Below are positions 27,235 through 36,078 of a stretch of DNA of 64,000 nucleotides, piece by piece. The DNA lies in assembly GCF_000775995.1 (NCBI RefSeq), contig NZ_CP009227.1, positions 186,001-250,000 on the forward strand, given 5' to 3'. The notes beneath the pieces are model-generated. The model had not been told where the DNA came from. It was given only the letters and a program-made list of their open reading frames with translations, and ran no database searches. The position numbers were made by a program, and so were the translations under genes. Origin of the DNA: Treponema sp. OMZ 838 (lineage in GTDB: Bacteria; Spirochaetota; Spirochaetia; Treponematales; Treponemataceae). The stretch's first letter is position 1; each line of letters opens with the position of its first letter.

Positions 27235-28227
27235 TTATTTTTTCAATTTTGCGCTAATTCTGTCTAAGTCTTCTTGAATTCCGCTATATCTTCTTTCATT
27301 TGCTTTCTGATACCACTGTTGCGCCTCATAATAATCTTTTGTCAATCCGCCTTTTCCGTATTCATAAAAGATACCGACATTGCGCATACCGCGAGCATTA
27401 CCGTTATCAGCCGCCATACGGTGCCATTCCAGCGCTCTTTGTTCATCTTTGCGGATCCCGCCTTCCCCATATTCATAATACGTACCGATATTCGACATAG
27501 CCAAAGCATTACCGCTATCAGCAGCCTTACGAAACCAGTCCAATGCGGTTTTTTTATCTTTATGCAGTCCACCTTCTCCATTCGAATAGCATACACCTAT
27601 ATTATTTATCGCCCATGTATCGCCATTATCAGCTGCAATGTAATACCAATGCAATGCCATTTCATCATTCACAGAGACACCTATTCCATTAGAATAACAA
27701 AACCCGACTGTATTTTGAGCATAGGAAAGCCCAGCTTCTGCAGCTTTTTCATACCATTTAAAAGCTGTTTCATCACCTTGTACAACTCCTCCATCTTGTA
27801 CAATTCCTCCTTTTCCATACCGATAGTAAAAGCCGAAAATGTACTGAGCTTTTTTGTTGCCTTTTTCCGCTGCTTGCTGCAAGCGACTCAATGCGGTCAT
27901 ATCATCCTCCGCATGTACCGCTTTCCTAAACCAGTTAAAGGCTTCTTCTTCATTTTCTCCGGTACCGTCTTGTCTAAGATAACAAAGCCCAAGCGAATAT
28001 TGTGCTTCGGTAAGTCCACCCTCAGCTGCTAATTTATAATAAAAAAACGCTTGCCGCCTATCTTCTAACGTTTTATCTTTTTTCGTAAATAGTGCATCAG
28101 CTTGCTCATATAGTTTTTGTATACTTTGCTTTGCACATACAAAATGGCCTACATAATAACCGCCGACGAAAGCTACTGCAATAAGTATGATACAAAGCAC
28201 TGTTGTTTGTAATGTAAATTTCCGCAT
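27235..28227 (-). CDS. Sel1-repeat membrane-anchored protein
   Basis: A 330-residue protein with one N-terminal membrane helix (TTVLCIILIAVAFVGGYYVG) and about seven Sel1-type repeats of 36 residues, e.g. AQYSLGLCYLRQDGTGENEE, AINNIGVCYSNGEGGLHKDK and AMSNIGTYYEYGEGGIRKDE. Sel1 repeats form helical solenoids used for protein contacts, often at surfaces or in host interaction. It lies first in a minus-strand accessory block, convergent with the GNAT gene. No partner can be named. Confidence 0.88.
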   Translation of the reverse strand: MRKFTLQTTVLCIILIAVAFVGGYYVGHFVCAKQSIQKLYEQADALFTKKDKTLEDRRQAFFYYKLAAEGGLTEAQYSLGLCYLRQDGTGENEEEAFNWFRKAVHAEDDMTALSRLQQAAEKGNKKAQYIFGFYYRYGKGGIVQDGGVVQGDETAFKWYEKAAEAGLSYAQNTVGFCYSNGIGVSVNDEMALHWYYIAADNGDTWAINNIGVCYSNGEGGLHKDKKTALDWFRKAADSGNALAMSNIGTYYEYGEGGIRKDEQRALEWHRMAADNGNARGMRNVGIFYEYGKGGLTKDYYEAQQWYQKANERRYSGIQEDLDRISAKLKK

Positions 28228-28237
28228 ACTCTATTCC

Positions 28238-29494
28238 TTATTTGTCGTCATTGAATCCGCCGGTATAGCCGGTATCTCTTATTTTTTTACGGTCTTTCAA
28301 AGGAATTTGAGGGCAATTACTGAAACAGTCGGCATAGTCGCTATATTCTTTATTTCCATATTTAATTTGCTTTTCCGGTAAGGTTACACTTGTAAGGTTG
28401 GGAGACTTGCTAAATGCTCTCCTGCCAATAAACTCAATACCATCAGATATGATGAGTGTTTCAAGTTTTGTATCGCTCCAAGTTCCTCCTGAAAAAGCTC
28501 CTGCTTCAATTCGTTTTACTGATACCGGTATGGTAAGCATCTTGATCGCTGTTTCAGAAAAAGCATAAGCACCAATAGTCTCGATACCGTCGGATAAAGC
28601 CAGCGATTCCAGTTGTTTACACTCCTCGAAAGCACATTGCCCGATCCGTTTTACGGACGGCGGTATTACCAGTTTTTTGATAGCAGTGCCCCTAAAAGCA
28701 TATGATTCTATCTCTTCAATACCGTCTGACAACGTAAGGGTTTCAAGATTTTTGCAGTTTGCAAAGGAGCTCTCGCCGATTTTCTTTACCGATGAGGGAA
28801 TCGTCAATGTTCTAATAGCAGTATTTTCAAATGCCTTTGAATCGATACTTTCAATACCATCAGATAAGTTCAATGTTTCAATATTGTTACATTCGGAAAA
28901 TACAGATCCTGCAATCTCCTTTAATGATGATGGGAGCGTAACTATTTTAAGATTCCTACATCTTGAAAAAGCATAGTCCTCAATTTTTTGTACAGTATTT
29001 GGTAAATATATATCCGATATCGCTAGATTTCCAAATGCCCGTCTTCCAATAATTTCAACATCTGCGGGTAATTGTATTGTAGTTATATTATAACAGTCAT
29101 ACAGCATATATGCCGGTATTTCTTTTAAATGCTTGGGAAATATTACTTTTTTCAAAGATTGCATATTTTTAAAAACTGCTTCACTATCTCTTAGTCGGGG
29201 ATTTGAAATCTTCGTAATGGAATCGGGAAAGATAATTGAGGTAATACTTACATACCCACCACCATCAAAAGTGCCATTACATTCTACAACCGGATACCCT
29301 TCAATTTCTGCAGGAATAATAACATCCCCACCTTTACCGCGATAACCGGTAATAACAACGCCGTCTTCCGTCTCATTCAAGTCATATTCAAAGTCACTCG
29401 CAGGACTTTCTTTTACGATTGTATTCTTTTCTGTTGCAAAAATACTACCGACAATCAGCAGCAACCCAAAAATAAGCATCATTGTTTTTTTCAT
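28238..29494 (-). CDS. BspA-like leucine-rich repeat surface protein
   Basis: 418 residues from the ATG at 29494; an ATG 18 bases upstream overlaps the AAAGGAG site and is less likely. A signal peptide (MKKTMMLIFGLLLIVGSIFA) is followed by about ten 23-residue BspA/LRR_5 repeats such as LTIPSSVKKIGESSFANC and LETLTLSDGIEEIESYAFRG. Treponemal BspA-type proteins such as LrrA act in adhesion and co-aggregation; function here is inferred. The gene lies 11 bases upstream of the Sel1 gene, probably co-transcribed. Confidence 0.88.
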   Translation of the reverse strand: MKKTMMLIFGLLLIVGSIFATEKNTIVKESPASDFEYDLNETEDGVVITGYRGKGGDVIIPAEIEGYPVVECNGTFDGGGYVSITSIIFPDSITKISNPRLRDSEAVFKNMQSLKKVIFPKHLKEIPAYMLYDCYNITTIQLPADVEIIGRRAFGNLAISDIYLPNTVQKIEDYAFSRCRNLKIVTLPSSLKEIAGSVFSECNNIETLNLSDGIESIDSKAFENTAIRTLTIPSSVKKIGESSFANCKNLETLTLSDGIEEIESYAFRGTAIKKLVIPPSVKRIGQCAFEECKQLESLALSDGIETIGAYAFSETAIKMLTIPVSVKRIEAGAFSGGTWSDTKLETLIISDGIEFIGRRAFSKSPNLTSVTLPEKQIKYGNKEYSDYADCFSNCPQIPLKDRKKIRDTGYTGGFNDDK

Positions 29495-29525
29495 TGTGAA
29501 CTCCTTTATCATAACACTATCGCTC

Positions 29526-29966
29526 TTATCTTCCCTTTACCGTACGATATGCTTTGTACAATGCATACGGTATCATGTCTATTTCAGCACTTTGATTGGG
29601 TGTCCGTAAAATATCATCTGCGCGTGAAGTTATTTCGCCGTTTAAAGAAAAGCTATCCAATCGAAACATCATCTCGCCGGCAAAGTTGGTAACAAAAAAT
29701 TGCATTACTATCGGTTGCCCTTGCATAGTCCCAGTATAGGTAACATATACCAGCCCACTTTCAGTATTGGGTGTATATTCCCATTTAGAATGTGTACAGA
29801 GCGTATCCATCATCTCGCCGATAGTAACATTTTCTTGCACCCCTTCAAAATATCCGTTCTTTACCGTATCGATAATGGTGTTGTAAATTTTTCTCTTGCC
29901 ACACGAATATAAACCGGCGATGATTGCAATTATAATGATAACAACAATCAATATTTTTTTTAGCAT
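29526..29966 (-). CDS. Small exported hypothetical protein
   Basis: About 146 residues from the ATG at 29966, eight bases from AGGAG; the ATG at 29972 is closer to the site. A hydrophobic N-terminus (LKKILIVVIIIIAIIAGLYSCG) could be a signal anchor or a lipoprotein signal with Cys at the end. The soluble part includes WEYTPNTESGLVYVTYTG and IVMQFFVTNFAGEMMFRLDS. No family recognised with certainty. It is one of the minus-strand genes of the accessory block. Confidence 0.7.
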   Translation of the reverse strand: MLKKILIVVIIIIAIIAGLYSCGKRKIYNTIIDTVKNGYFEGVQENVTIGEMMDTLCTHSKWEYTPNTESGLVYVTYTGTMQGQPIVMQFFVTNFAGEMMFRLDSFSLNGEITSRADDILRTPNQSAEIDMIPYALYKAYRTVKGR

Positions 29967-30036
29967 TTTCATTTCTCCTTTTATTGGTAATTGCAATAAT
30001 TCAGATAGGTCAACTAAACAATATCAATAATACTCA

Positions 30037-30072
30037 GGAAGCTCTAAAAGATTAGGTTCGTTAGAGCTTCCC
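30037..30072. repeat. Dispersed CTCTAAAAA hairpin
   Basis: GGAAGCTCTAA pairs with TTAGAGCTTCC between two accessory genes; likely acts as a terminator for the upstream PH-SHOCT gene. Confidence 0.7.
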
Positions 30073-30082
30073 GTTAAGCGTT

Positions 30083-30625
30083 CTAAGCATTCAACAGTTT
30101 TTGTTTCTGCGTTTCAAATTCTTCTTTTGAAAGAAAGCCTTTTTCGACGAGCGTACTAAGCCGTTCAAGCTGCGAAGCAATATCCAGCTGCTGTGGAGCG
30201 CTTTGTACAGGAGCTTGAGCAGCGGATGTCTTTCGTTTTAAATTTTCTATTGCTACATTAACCGTATCAACAAAAGGTTTGACAAACTCTTTGGTACAGT
30301 TGTCAATGACCATTTTTGCACCGCCGTGCCAAATTTCAATCGCGCCGAAAATCAATCCTGTTTTATATGATATGGAATTAATTTTATCCAAAGCCATTTC
30401 TACCTGATTCATACCGAAGAACATCCCCTTATCAAGTAAAATAATCCTTTCTTCCGTGCATACGATGAGCCATGTTGTTCCATTCATTAAACCGGATGTT
30501 AAATAGAGGACATGCTCTGTATCTTTCATTATTTCCGGTAAGCATTGAACTTCTTTTTTTGTTCCGAATAGGTCAACTGCTCCTAACGCTTGAATTTCTG
30601 CTTGTATTGCTTCCAATGATTTCAT
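30083..30625 (-). CDS. PH-like domain and SHOCT domain protein
   Basis: A 180-residue soluble protein. Residues about 30-130 have the pattern of a bacterial PH domain (VLYLTSGLMNGTTWLIVCTE, RIILLDKGMFFG). The C-terminal 30 residues form a SHOCT motif (LERLSTLVEKGFLSKEEFET). Such proteins are common, often phage- or membrane-associated, and of unknown function. The linker is Ala/Gln/Pro-rich. Confidence 0.8.
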   Translation of the reverse strand: MKSLEAIQAEIQALGAVDLFGTKKEVQCLPEIMKDTEHVLYLTSGLMNGTTWLIVCTEERIILLDKGMFFGMNQVEMALDKINSISYKTGLIFGAIEIWHGGAKMVIDNCTKEFVKPFVDTVNVAIENLKRKTSAAQAPVQSAPQQLDIASQLERLSTLVEKGFLSKEEFETQKQKLLNA

Positions 30626-30653
30626 TTGCTACTCCCTTTTACATATAATTAAT

Positions 30654-30689
30654 GGGAACTCCTAAAAACTTCATTTTCAGAGGGTTCTC
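30654..30689. repeat. Dispersed CTCTAAAAA hairpin, degenerate
   Basis: GGGAACTCCTAAAAAC with imperfect partner CAGAGGGTTCTC. Weaker than other copies. Confidence 0.5.
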
Positions 30690-30699
30690 TTAACCTCAT

Positions 30700-31023
30700 T
30701 TATGAAATACTTTTTATATGTAAGTTTTTGAGTATATAAATGTAAGCTTTCGGCTTCTTTTCTAAGCATACACGAGTAACAAGCAAATCTTTATTCACTT
30801 CGTCGAAAGCAAAATTTCCCTCTTGGATAATAATTTCTTGAGGCTTACAACCATCAACTTTTTCTGTAAGTATGATGGATTTTTCAATTCTTGATATTAC
30901 GAAATGCATAGGTGATGAAGCTTTATCCTCATTACCACCTGTATCTCTTGAATAAAAAGAGTAATTTTCAGATAAAATAGTTGTACCATCTTTTAAGAAA
31001 TCCAATTCACTAAGATTTTGCAT
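30700..31023 (-). CDS. Hypothetical protein
   Basis: 107 residues from the ATG at 31023 (GGAGG nine to thirteen bases upstream); the frame is open further upstream without a better start. It is soluble with no recognised domain (MQNLSELDFLKDGTTILSEN, MHFVISRIEKSIILTEKVDG). A 12-C tract lies 134 bases upstream, within the likely promoter region. Confidence 0.55.
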   Translation of the reverse strand: MQNLSELDFLKDGTTILSENYSFYSRDTGGNEDKASSPMHFVISRIEKSIILTEKVDGCKPQEIIIQEGNFAFDEVNKDLLVTRVCLEKKPKAYIYILKNLHIKSIS

Positions 31024-31156
31024 AATCTTTTTTTTCCTCCAAAATATACTTTCTCCGAAGCAAATAGAACGCATCATTCGCATATTGCCGTCTATTCCGC
31101 TTCACTCATTCACCTTTCCGAATAACATTCGTTTTGTGAACTTCTCTTCCATTATA

Positions 31157-31168
31157 CCCCCCCCCCCC
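31157..31168. repeat. Poly-C tract of 12
   Basis: Twelve consecutive C residues (poly-G on the minus strand) upstream of the gene at 30700-31023. Homopolymers of this length slip readily and switch promoter strength in some treponemes. Confidence 0.7.
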
Positions 31169-31266
31169 TATTGGTTTGTCAAGCACTATTTTTAAAATTT
31201 TTGTATTTCCATTCGTTTAAACCAATATTTATCTGAAAAAACTTGGAAGAGAAAGACGTATACCTT

Positions 31267-31495
31267 TTGAAGTGAAAGCGGATCCGTTTTATTCTCCTGA
31301 AAACAGCGCAATTCTTGATAAGAGAATCGCAGATATACGAATAGGAAAGAATATTTCCGAACATGAACTTATCGAGGAGTGATAGTGCGAAAAATTGCTC
31401 AATGCGGTTCCCATTACGGGGATAAGTAAATAAGAATAGAGCTATTGCTAAATGGCAAAACTGCAGGAAGAGATATCGTCCCTGCACTGCAGCTT
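31267..31495 (+). pseudogene. Duplicated 3' end of the GNAT gene plus terminator
   Basis: About 228 bases closely match 26985-27197: the last 33 codons of the GNAT gene, its double stop, the intergenic stretch and the hairpin. There are about a dozen substitutions and a damaged right hairpin arm. No start codon or catalytic part is present. It marks the right edge of the accessory block that begins just after the intact copy. Confidence 0.85.
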
Positions 31496-31545
31496 AATTG
31501 CGATTGCTATTCCAATTAACACCGGCTTTATTGAGCGGAACAGAT

Positions 31546-31846
31546 ACGTCGCAAAGGCCGGAACCAACGCACAGGTCTTTCACTGGTTCCAAATCGGCGG
31601 CGTCTACACCCTGCCCGCATATCGAAACAGGGGATTAGCCGCAGCCGCCGTTGCGCATCTCATCAATACCCACAGCGCAGAATCGCACGGCTTCGCACTC
31701 TTCGTAAAAACCGCCAACACAGCCGCCCTCCGCGTATACAAAAAACTCGGCTTTGAGCAGTGCGGGCTGTTCAGAATGAGTTACTGGAAGGTGGGGAAAG
31801 ATCCATTCTATTCTCCTGAAAACAGCGCAATTCTTGATAAGAGCGT
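31546..31846 (+). pseudogene. Second duplicated fragment of the GNAT gene
   Basis: About 300 bases match 26729-27029, encoding the acetyl-CoA-binding part (VAKAGTNAQ to LDKS). The frame is open from 31452 to 31919, but its first 30 codons read through the preceding fragment and its end runs into the antisense of the MATE gene. The catalytic N-terminal part is missing. Order is reversed relative to the parent (late fragment first), as expected from successive tandem duplication. Confidence 0.85.
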
Positions 31847-31860
31847 TAGAAAGTATCCCA

Positions 31861-33273
31861 TTACTCCGCTTTTACCCAGCGGGTTATACCCGTTCTTAAC
31901 AGCCGGAATTCACGTTTAATTAAAATGAGGATCGGAATTGCCGTTACCAGTTCGATGAACAGCGTACCGTAGTACACACCGCGGACACCGGTAAAACGGG
32001 GCAACAGCAGCATCACGGGAACATACAGCACAACCTGCTGCATAAGGGCAATTATGGAACTACTGAGACCTTTATTGATTGCGGGGAAAAAGCTTAACGT
32101 TAAAAACGTGAGCGGCATCACAGGCAGCAGCGCCATAAAGATCCTAATTTGTATACTGTTTTCTGCGGTAATCAATGCACGGTTCATCATGACACCGGCG
32201 GCCGCTTCGGGCATGGTAAGTGCAAAAATCCAAAAGGGGAGCACGAGTATGAAAGAAGCCGTTACAAAACATTTAAATGCGGCAATCACACGTTCAGGCT
32301 GTGCTGCTCCGAAATTAATACCGATGATGGGAGGCATCGCAATCATAAATCCGGCAAGCGGTTGCACGACAAAACTGAACAGACGAGTAACCACGCCGTA
32401 AAAAGCGATATCGTGAGCAGTGCCGTAACGGGTAATAACGTTCAACACCAACATACTCTGCAAGACCATCATAATTTGCATAATAAAAGCGGACAGCCCC
32501 ATCTGGATAATCGTACGGACAATATCTTTGTCCAACCTGATTGCACATGCTTGCTGCAACGAAGAAACGAATGCACCGTTATCCGTGGAATTCACAACCT
32601 GCCGTACCAGCGGTGAACGGCTCACATACAGCATACAGATCAACGACTGCACAATCATACCGATGTTCGTACCGAGTGCAGCGCCTTTTATGCCCTGCTT
32701 GAACAAAACCATCAACACATAGTTTGAAAGTCCGTTTACCGCCAAACCGATAGCCATGATGACGGATGCGGTTTTCATTTTACCTTCGGCGCGGATAAGC
32801 GTATTGAGTGCAACGGTATATATCCAAGGAAGTGCCCCCCATAAAAGTGTCCGGTAATACACATCACCGAGCATCAGTTCCTTTCCTCTGCCGCCCATCG
32901 CAAAAAGCAGCGGCTGCGAAAACCGAAAGCCCACCAACATTACCGCTGCCGAAGCGATAAGCACCAGCGCATTCACATTCCCTAATAACCGCCGCCGAAT
33001 ATCGGTATCTTCCGCACCGATCGCGATACTTAATAGGGAACCCGCTCCCGTTCCTATCAGAAGCCCGAAGCCGGTAAACGCAATTACCGGCGGCAGCGCA
33101 ATGGAAATACCTGCAAGTGAACCTTCTTCCGCAAAGCGTCCGACAAATATTCCATCAAGCACATTATTCGCTCCAAGCAGAAACATCGCAATAACTGCCG
33201 GCCATGAAAAATCTATTAAAATCTTCCAGAGATTATCGTTTAAAATCTGTGTCCGTTGTTTTTCCGTTTCCAT
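31861..33273 (-). CDS. MATE-family efflux transporter
   Basis: 470 residues from the ATG at 33273, chosen for the AAGGAGG just upstream; an earlier in-frame start would add 13 residues. Twelve membrane helices in two repeats are typical of MATE (NorM/DinF) sodium- or proton-coupled multidrug exporters: FSWPAVIAMFLLGANNVLDG, ALPPVIAFTGFGLLIGTGAG, INFGAAQPERVIAAFKC. It lies 11 bases downstream of an XRE regulator, which probably controls it. Its tail overlaps the end of the GNAT fragment frame. Confidence 0.92.
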   Translation of the reverse strand: METEKQRTQILNDNLWKILIDFSWPAVIAMFLLGANNVLDGIFVGRFAEEGSLAGISIALPPVIAFTGFGLLIGTGAGSLLSIAIGAEDTDIRRRLLGNVNALVLIASAAVMLVGFRFSQPLLFAMGGRGKELMLGDVYYRTLLWGALPWIYTVALNTLIRAEGKMKTASVIMAIGLAVNGLSNYVLMVLFKQGIKGAALGTNIGMIVQSLICMLYVSRSPLVRQVVNSTDNGAFVSSLQQACAIRLDKDIVRTIIQMGLSAFIMQIMMVLQSMLVLNVITRYGTAHDIAFYGVVTRLFSFVVQPLAGFMIAMPPIIGINFGAAQPERVIAAFKCFVTASFILVLPFWIFALTMPEAAAGVMMNRALITAENSIQIRIFMALLPVMPLTFLTLSFFPAINKGLSSSIIALMQQVVLYVPVMLLLPRFTGVRGVYYGTLFIELVTAIPILILIKREFRLLRTGITRWVKAE

Positions 33274-33284
33274 AAAAATCCTCC

Positions 33285-34166
33285 TTATAAAATCTGAATT
33301 TCCGATTTCCAACCGTTCAATTCCACAATCACATCCGTTTCAATTTGAGGATCTTTTTTCTCGCGTTTACGGATGAGTATATTCTTATCGGAATCCAAAA
33401 AACGAGTTCCGAGTCCGGCATTTTTTAAATAATAGTTTGAATTTTCTGCAAACTTAATTTTAGAAATCGCCTTGAGCTGATTAAAATCGATTTTTCCTTT
33501 GTAATGAGCAATTTCTGCATAAAGGTTGGAATTCGTATCAAGCTCTGTATGTCCGCCGGCATTTGAAAAAAAACAGTTTGAAACTTTACCGGAAAATTCC
33601 AAGGCTTCAAATGTAATATCCCGAATTTTCAGATTCTCTGTCTTTGAATAGATTTCCATATCTGCAACAAATTTTACCGGAATACGGAGTAACACAAAAA
33701 GATTTTCCATACTATTCGCATCACTTAAATCTGTAGAACGCTTTACAAGAATATCCATCCGTTTTGCACTTTCAACAATCTTAACTTTTACCTGCTGTGC
33801 AAGAGAAGCGATTTTATTTGAAGCCAGCAGAATCTGAATTTTTTCATCTTTTGTTTCTTCTATGATGACCTCATGCGCAACACCAATCTTAACATCGATT
33901 TTCTTCAAAGTATCTAAATCATATTCCGTTTTACTTTCATACAAAAATTGATGTTTGGATAAAAGACTTTTTTCTTCTTTTAAAAGCACATCGAGCGATT
34001 CATCGAACAAAACTGAAATAGCAATGATATTTCCAATATCAGGAATTCCGTTTCCGCTTTCCCATTTTGTAATTGCTTGACGGCTTACATGGATTTTTTC
34101 TGCAAGTTCCTCTTGTGACAAATGATGCTGCTTCCGCAAAGTTTTAAGTTTTCCAGAAAAGTTCAT
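33285..34166 (-). CDS. XRE-family regulator with C-terminal beta-rich domain
   Basis: A 293-residue protein. Residues 1-60 are a helix-turn-helix of the XRE/Cro type (LRKQHHLSQEELAEKIHVSR, QAITKWESGNGIPDIGN). The remainder is a DUF4097-like beta-rich region (VKFVADMEIYSKTENLKIRD) that may sense a signal. It sits directly upstream of the MATE gene, so it is likely its local regulator. Base composition is rather AT-rich. Confidence 0.85.
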   Translation of the reverse strand: MNFSGKLKTLRKQHHLSQEELAEKIHVSRQAITKWESGNGIPDIGNIIAISVLFDESLDVLLKEEKSLLSKHQFLYESKTEYDLDTLKKIDVKIGVAHEVIIEETKDEKIQILLASNKIASLAQQVKVKIVESAKRMDILVKRSTDLSDANSMENLFVLLRIPVKFVADMEIYSKTENLKIRDITFEALEFSGKVSNCFFSNAGGHTELDTNSNLYAEIAHYKGKIDFNQLKAISKIKFAENSNYYLKNAGLGTRFLDSDKNILIRKREKKDPQIETDVIVELNGWKSEIQIL

Positions 34167-34367
34167 ACGTAATCTCCTCTATCAAGAGCATGAGCGGACT
34201 TTAAACATCCCCCGTTTTGTAAATGAATGATAGCGATACCGCAGTGATTATAAAAGAAATGATATATTACAATCTGAGAAATTTTCGCTACTTATAGTAG
34301 CATGGGCTAATAACATGGACATCACTAAAAACTTCGCTGGGATTACTTCAAATCCTTTTGTAGCTAT

Positions 34368-35129
34368 TTACTCCTGCGTACCGGTTGTCTGAGGCAAATA
34401 CCTGCTTGCCATTTGCAGCTGATAGTTAATGACCAGTTTACAATACAAAATTGAAGAAATATACGCATTGAAGGTTAAAACGATAACACGCACTAATGAC
34501 GGCGACGACTGCGGATTGTCCATAAGAGTAAAACCGGCATAAAAAGCCGTTGCATACAGTATAAAGAAGAACGGCAGAACAACAAAAAAATTTTTTTTGA
34601 AAATAGCTTTACTTTCGGCGATAATATGCTTCATCTTCATACTTTCTTTTTTATACACCAAGATAGTCGGTACAAACACCAATCGGCTGAACCAATATAA
34701 AAGAAGAATAAAAACCAAGCCTTTACCTATCCAATCCATAACGGAGGCAAAACCAGATACTTCCGGCTGTACCGAACGGAACATCAGCATAACAAAGACA
34801 ACCGGTATGGTGATAATAATCAACTGAATAAGATAAATAACATAGAGATGTAGAATTACGGCGAAAATCGAATTAAAAACGACATTCCCTATCTGTTGTT
34901 TTATATATGCGCGTTGAAAATAGATAATAGCGGCTGTTTGCAAAACAGCTACGGCAAGAATTAAAAGAGTTATAAGAGAGTTTACAGCCTGATTTGAACT
35001 GTTAAACAGAGAAAGCACGTTTGAAACAACTGCCAAACCTATATAGGCAAGCGTATAGTTGATAAACGGTTTCCCCAGAAGTCTCATATCGGATACGATC
35101 GATCGAATAAGATTGATGAATTGTTTCAT
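34368..35129 (-). CDS. Hypothetical multi-pass membrane protein
   Basis: A 253-residue protein with about six hydrophobic helices (VNSLITLLILAVAVLQTAAI, YLIQLIIITIPVVFVMLMFR, FFVVLPFFFILYATAFYAGF) and a basic amphipathic N-terminus. No catalytic motif or family recognised. It stands alone; the 200 bases before the XRE gene (34167-34367) show nothing clear except a half-copy of the dispersed hairpin near 34320. Confidence 0.7.
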   Translation of the reverse strand: MKQFINLIRSIVSDMRLLGKPFINYTLAYIGLAVVSNVLSLFNSSNQAVNSLITLLILAVAVLQTAAIIYFQRAYIKQQIGNVVFNSIFAVILHLYVIYLIQLIIITIPVVFVMLMFRSVQPEVSGFASVMDWIGKGLVFILLLYWFSRLVFVPTILVYKKESMKMKHIIAESKAIFKKNFFVVLPFFFILYATAFYAGFTLMDNPQSSPSLVRVIVLTFNAYISSILYCKLVINYQLQMASRYLPQTTGTQE

Positions 35130-35273
35130 ACCGGTTTTCCTTCTCTTATATTCTTAACGGTTTTGCTATCATAATCGATATCCGATGTTTTTACAACGAG
35201 AAAACATATTTTTTAGAAAAGACCGGAGAAATACATCGTTGACCTTTCATAAGGGGTATTCTATAATTACGGA

Positions 35274-36020
35274 ATGAAAAGCACTATTACCATTGAAATT
35301 TGCGCAGGCTCGCTCGATGATGCGATTGCAGCCGAAAAAGCCGGCGCTGCAAGAATTGAATTAAATTCTTCATTGTTTTTGGGAGGGCTAACCCCATCGC
35401 TCGGCACCCTTCTCCTCGTTAAAAAAGAGACCAACCTCAAAGTGATGACGATGGTTCGTCCCCGCGCCGCAGGTTTTTTGTACACCGCATCCGAATTTAA
35501 GACGATGAAAGAAGATGCAAAACTGTTTATTGACAACGGAGCGGACGGTATCGTATTCGGCTTTTTAAAAAAGAATGGAACGATAGACGAAAAGCGGTGC
35601 GAAGCGCTCATCAAAATTGCAGGCGATAAAGAAAAGGTATTCCACCGCGCCATCGATGTCGTACCCGATCCCCTTAAAACGCTCGATATTTTGATTGATC
35701 TCGGCTTTACCCGTGTACTCACCAGCGGACAGGAACCGACCGCCTACGAAGGCATGGAGCTGATCGCCGCGATGGTTAAGCACGCAAAAGGCTGCATAGA
35801 AATTCTACCCGGCGGCGGCATTACAAAGAAAAATGCAGCGAAGCTCGTAAAAGGTACCGGCGTCAATCAGATCCACTTTGCAGCGTTAAAAGCCGTTGCC
35901 GAACCTTCGACAGCAAGGAACCCCGCCATCTACTACGGCGGAGTCCTTTACCCGCCGGAAGACCGGTTTGAAACAGCCGACCTCGGCGCAATGTCCGAAA
36001 TTATCGGCACCGTAAAATAA
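35274..36020 (+). CDS. cutC: CutC-family protein
   Basis: A 248-residue TIM-barrel protein. The family opening (IEICAGSLDDAIAAEKAGAA, RIELNSSLFLGGLTPS) and the HRAIDVVPDPLKTLDILIDL and RVLTSGQEPTAYEG segments are clear. CutC is labelled copper homeostasis, but its biochemical role is unsettled. It is a single gene preceded by a 140-base intergenic region. Confidence 0.92.
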   Translation: MKSTITIEICAGSLDDAIAAEKAGAARIELNSSLFLGGLTPSLGTLLLVKKETNLKVMTMVRPRAAGFLYTASEFKTMKEDAKLFIDNGADGIVFGFLKKNGTIDEKRCEALIKIAGDKEKVFHRAIDVVPDPLKTLDILIDLGFTRVLTSGQEPTAYEGMELIAAMVKHAKGCIEILPGGGITKKNAAKLVKGTGVNQIHFAALKAVAEPSTARNPAIYYGGVLYPPEDRFETADLGAMSEIIGTVK

Positions 36021-36035
36021 TAAGCGACGGGATCA

Positions 36036-36072
36036 GGGAACCTCTAAAACCTGCTATCTTTTAGAAGTTCCC
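36036..36072. repeat. Dispersed CTCTAAAAA hairpin
   Basis: GGGAACCTCTAAAA pairs with TTTTAGAAGTTCCC between convergent cutC and the binding-protein gene, where a shared terminator would lie. Confidence 0.75.
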
Positions 36073-36078
36073 TCTGTT

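Noticed and set aside
31452-31919. A 155-codon acetyltransferase-like gene.
   Set aside because: It is a fragment of the GNAT gene joined to non-homologous leader and tail sequence, best called a pseudogene.
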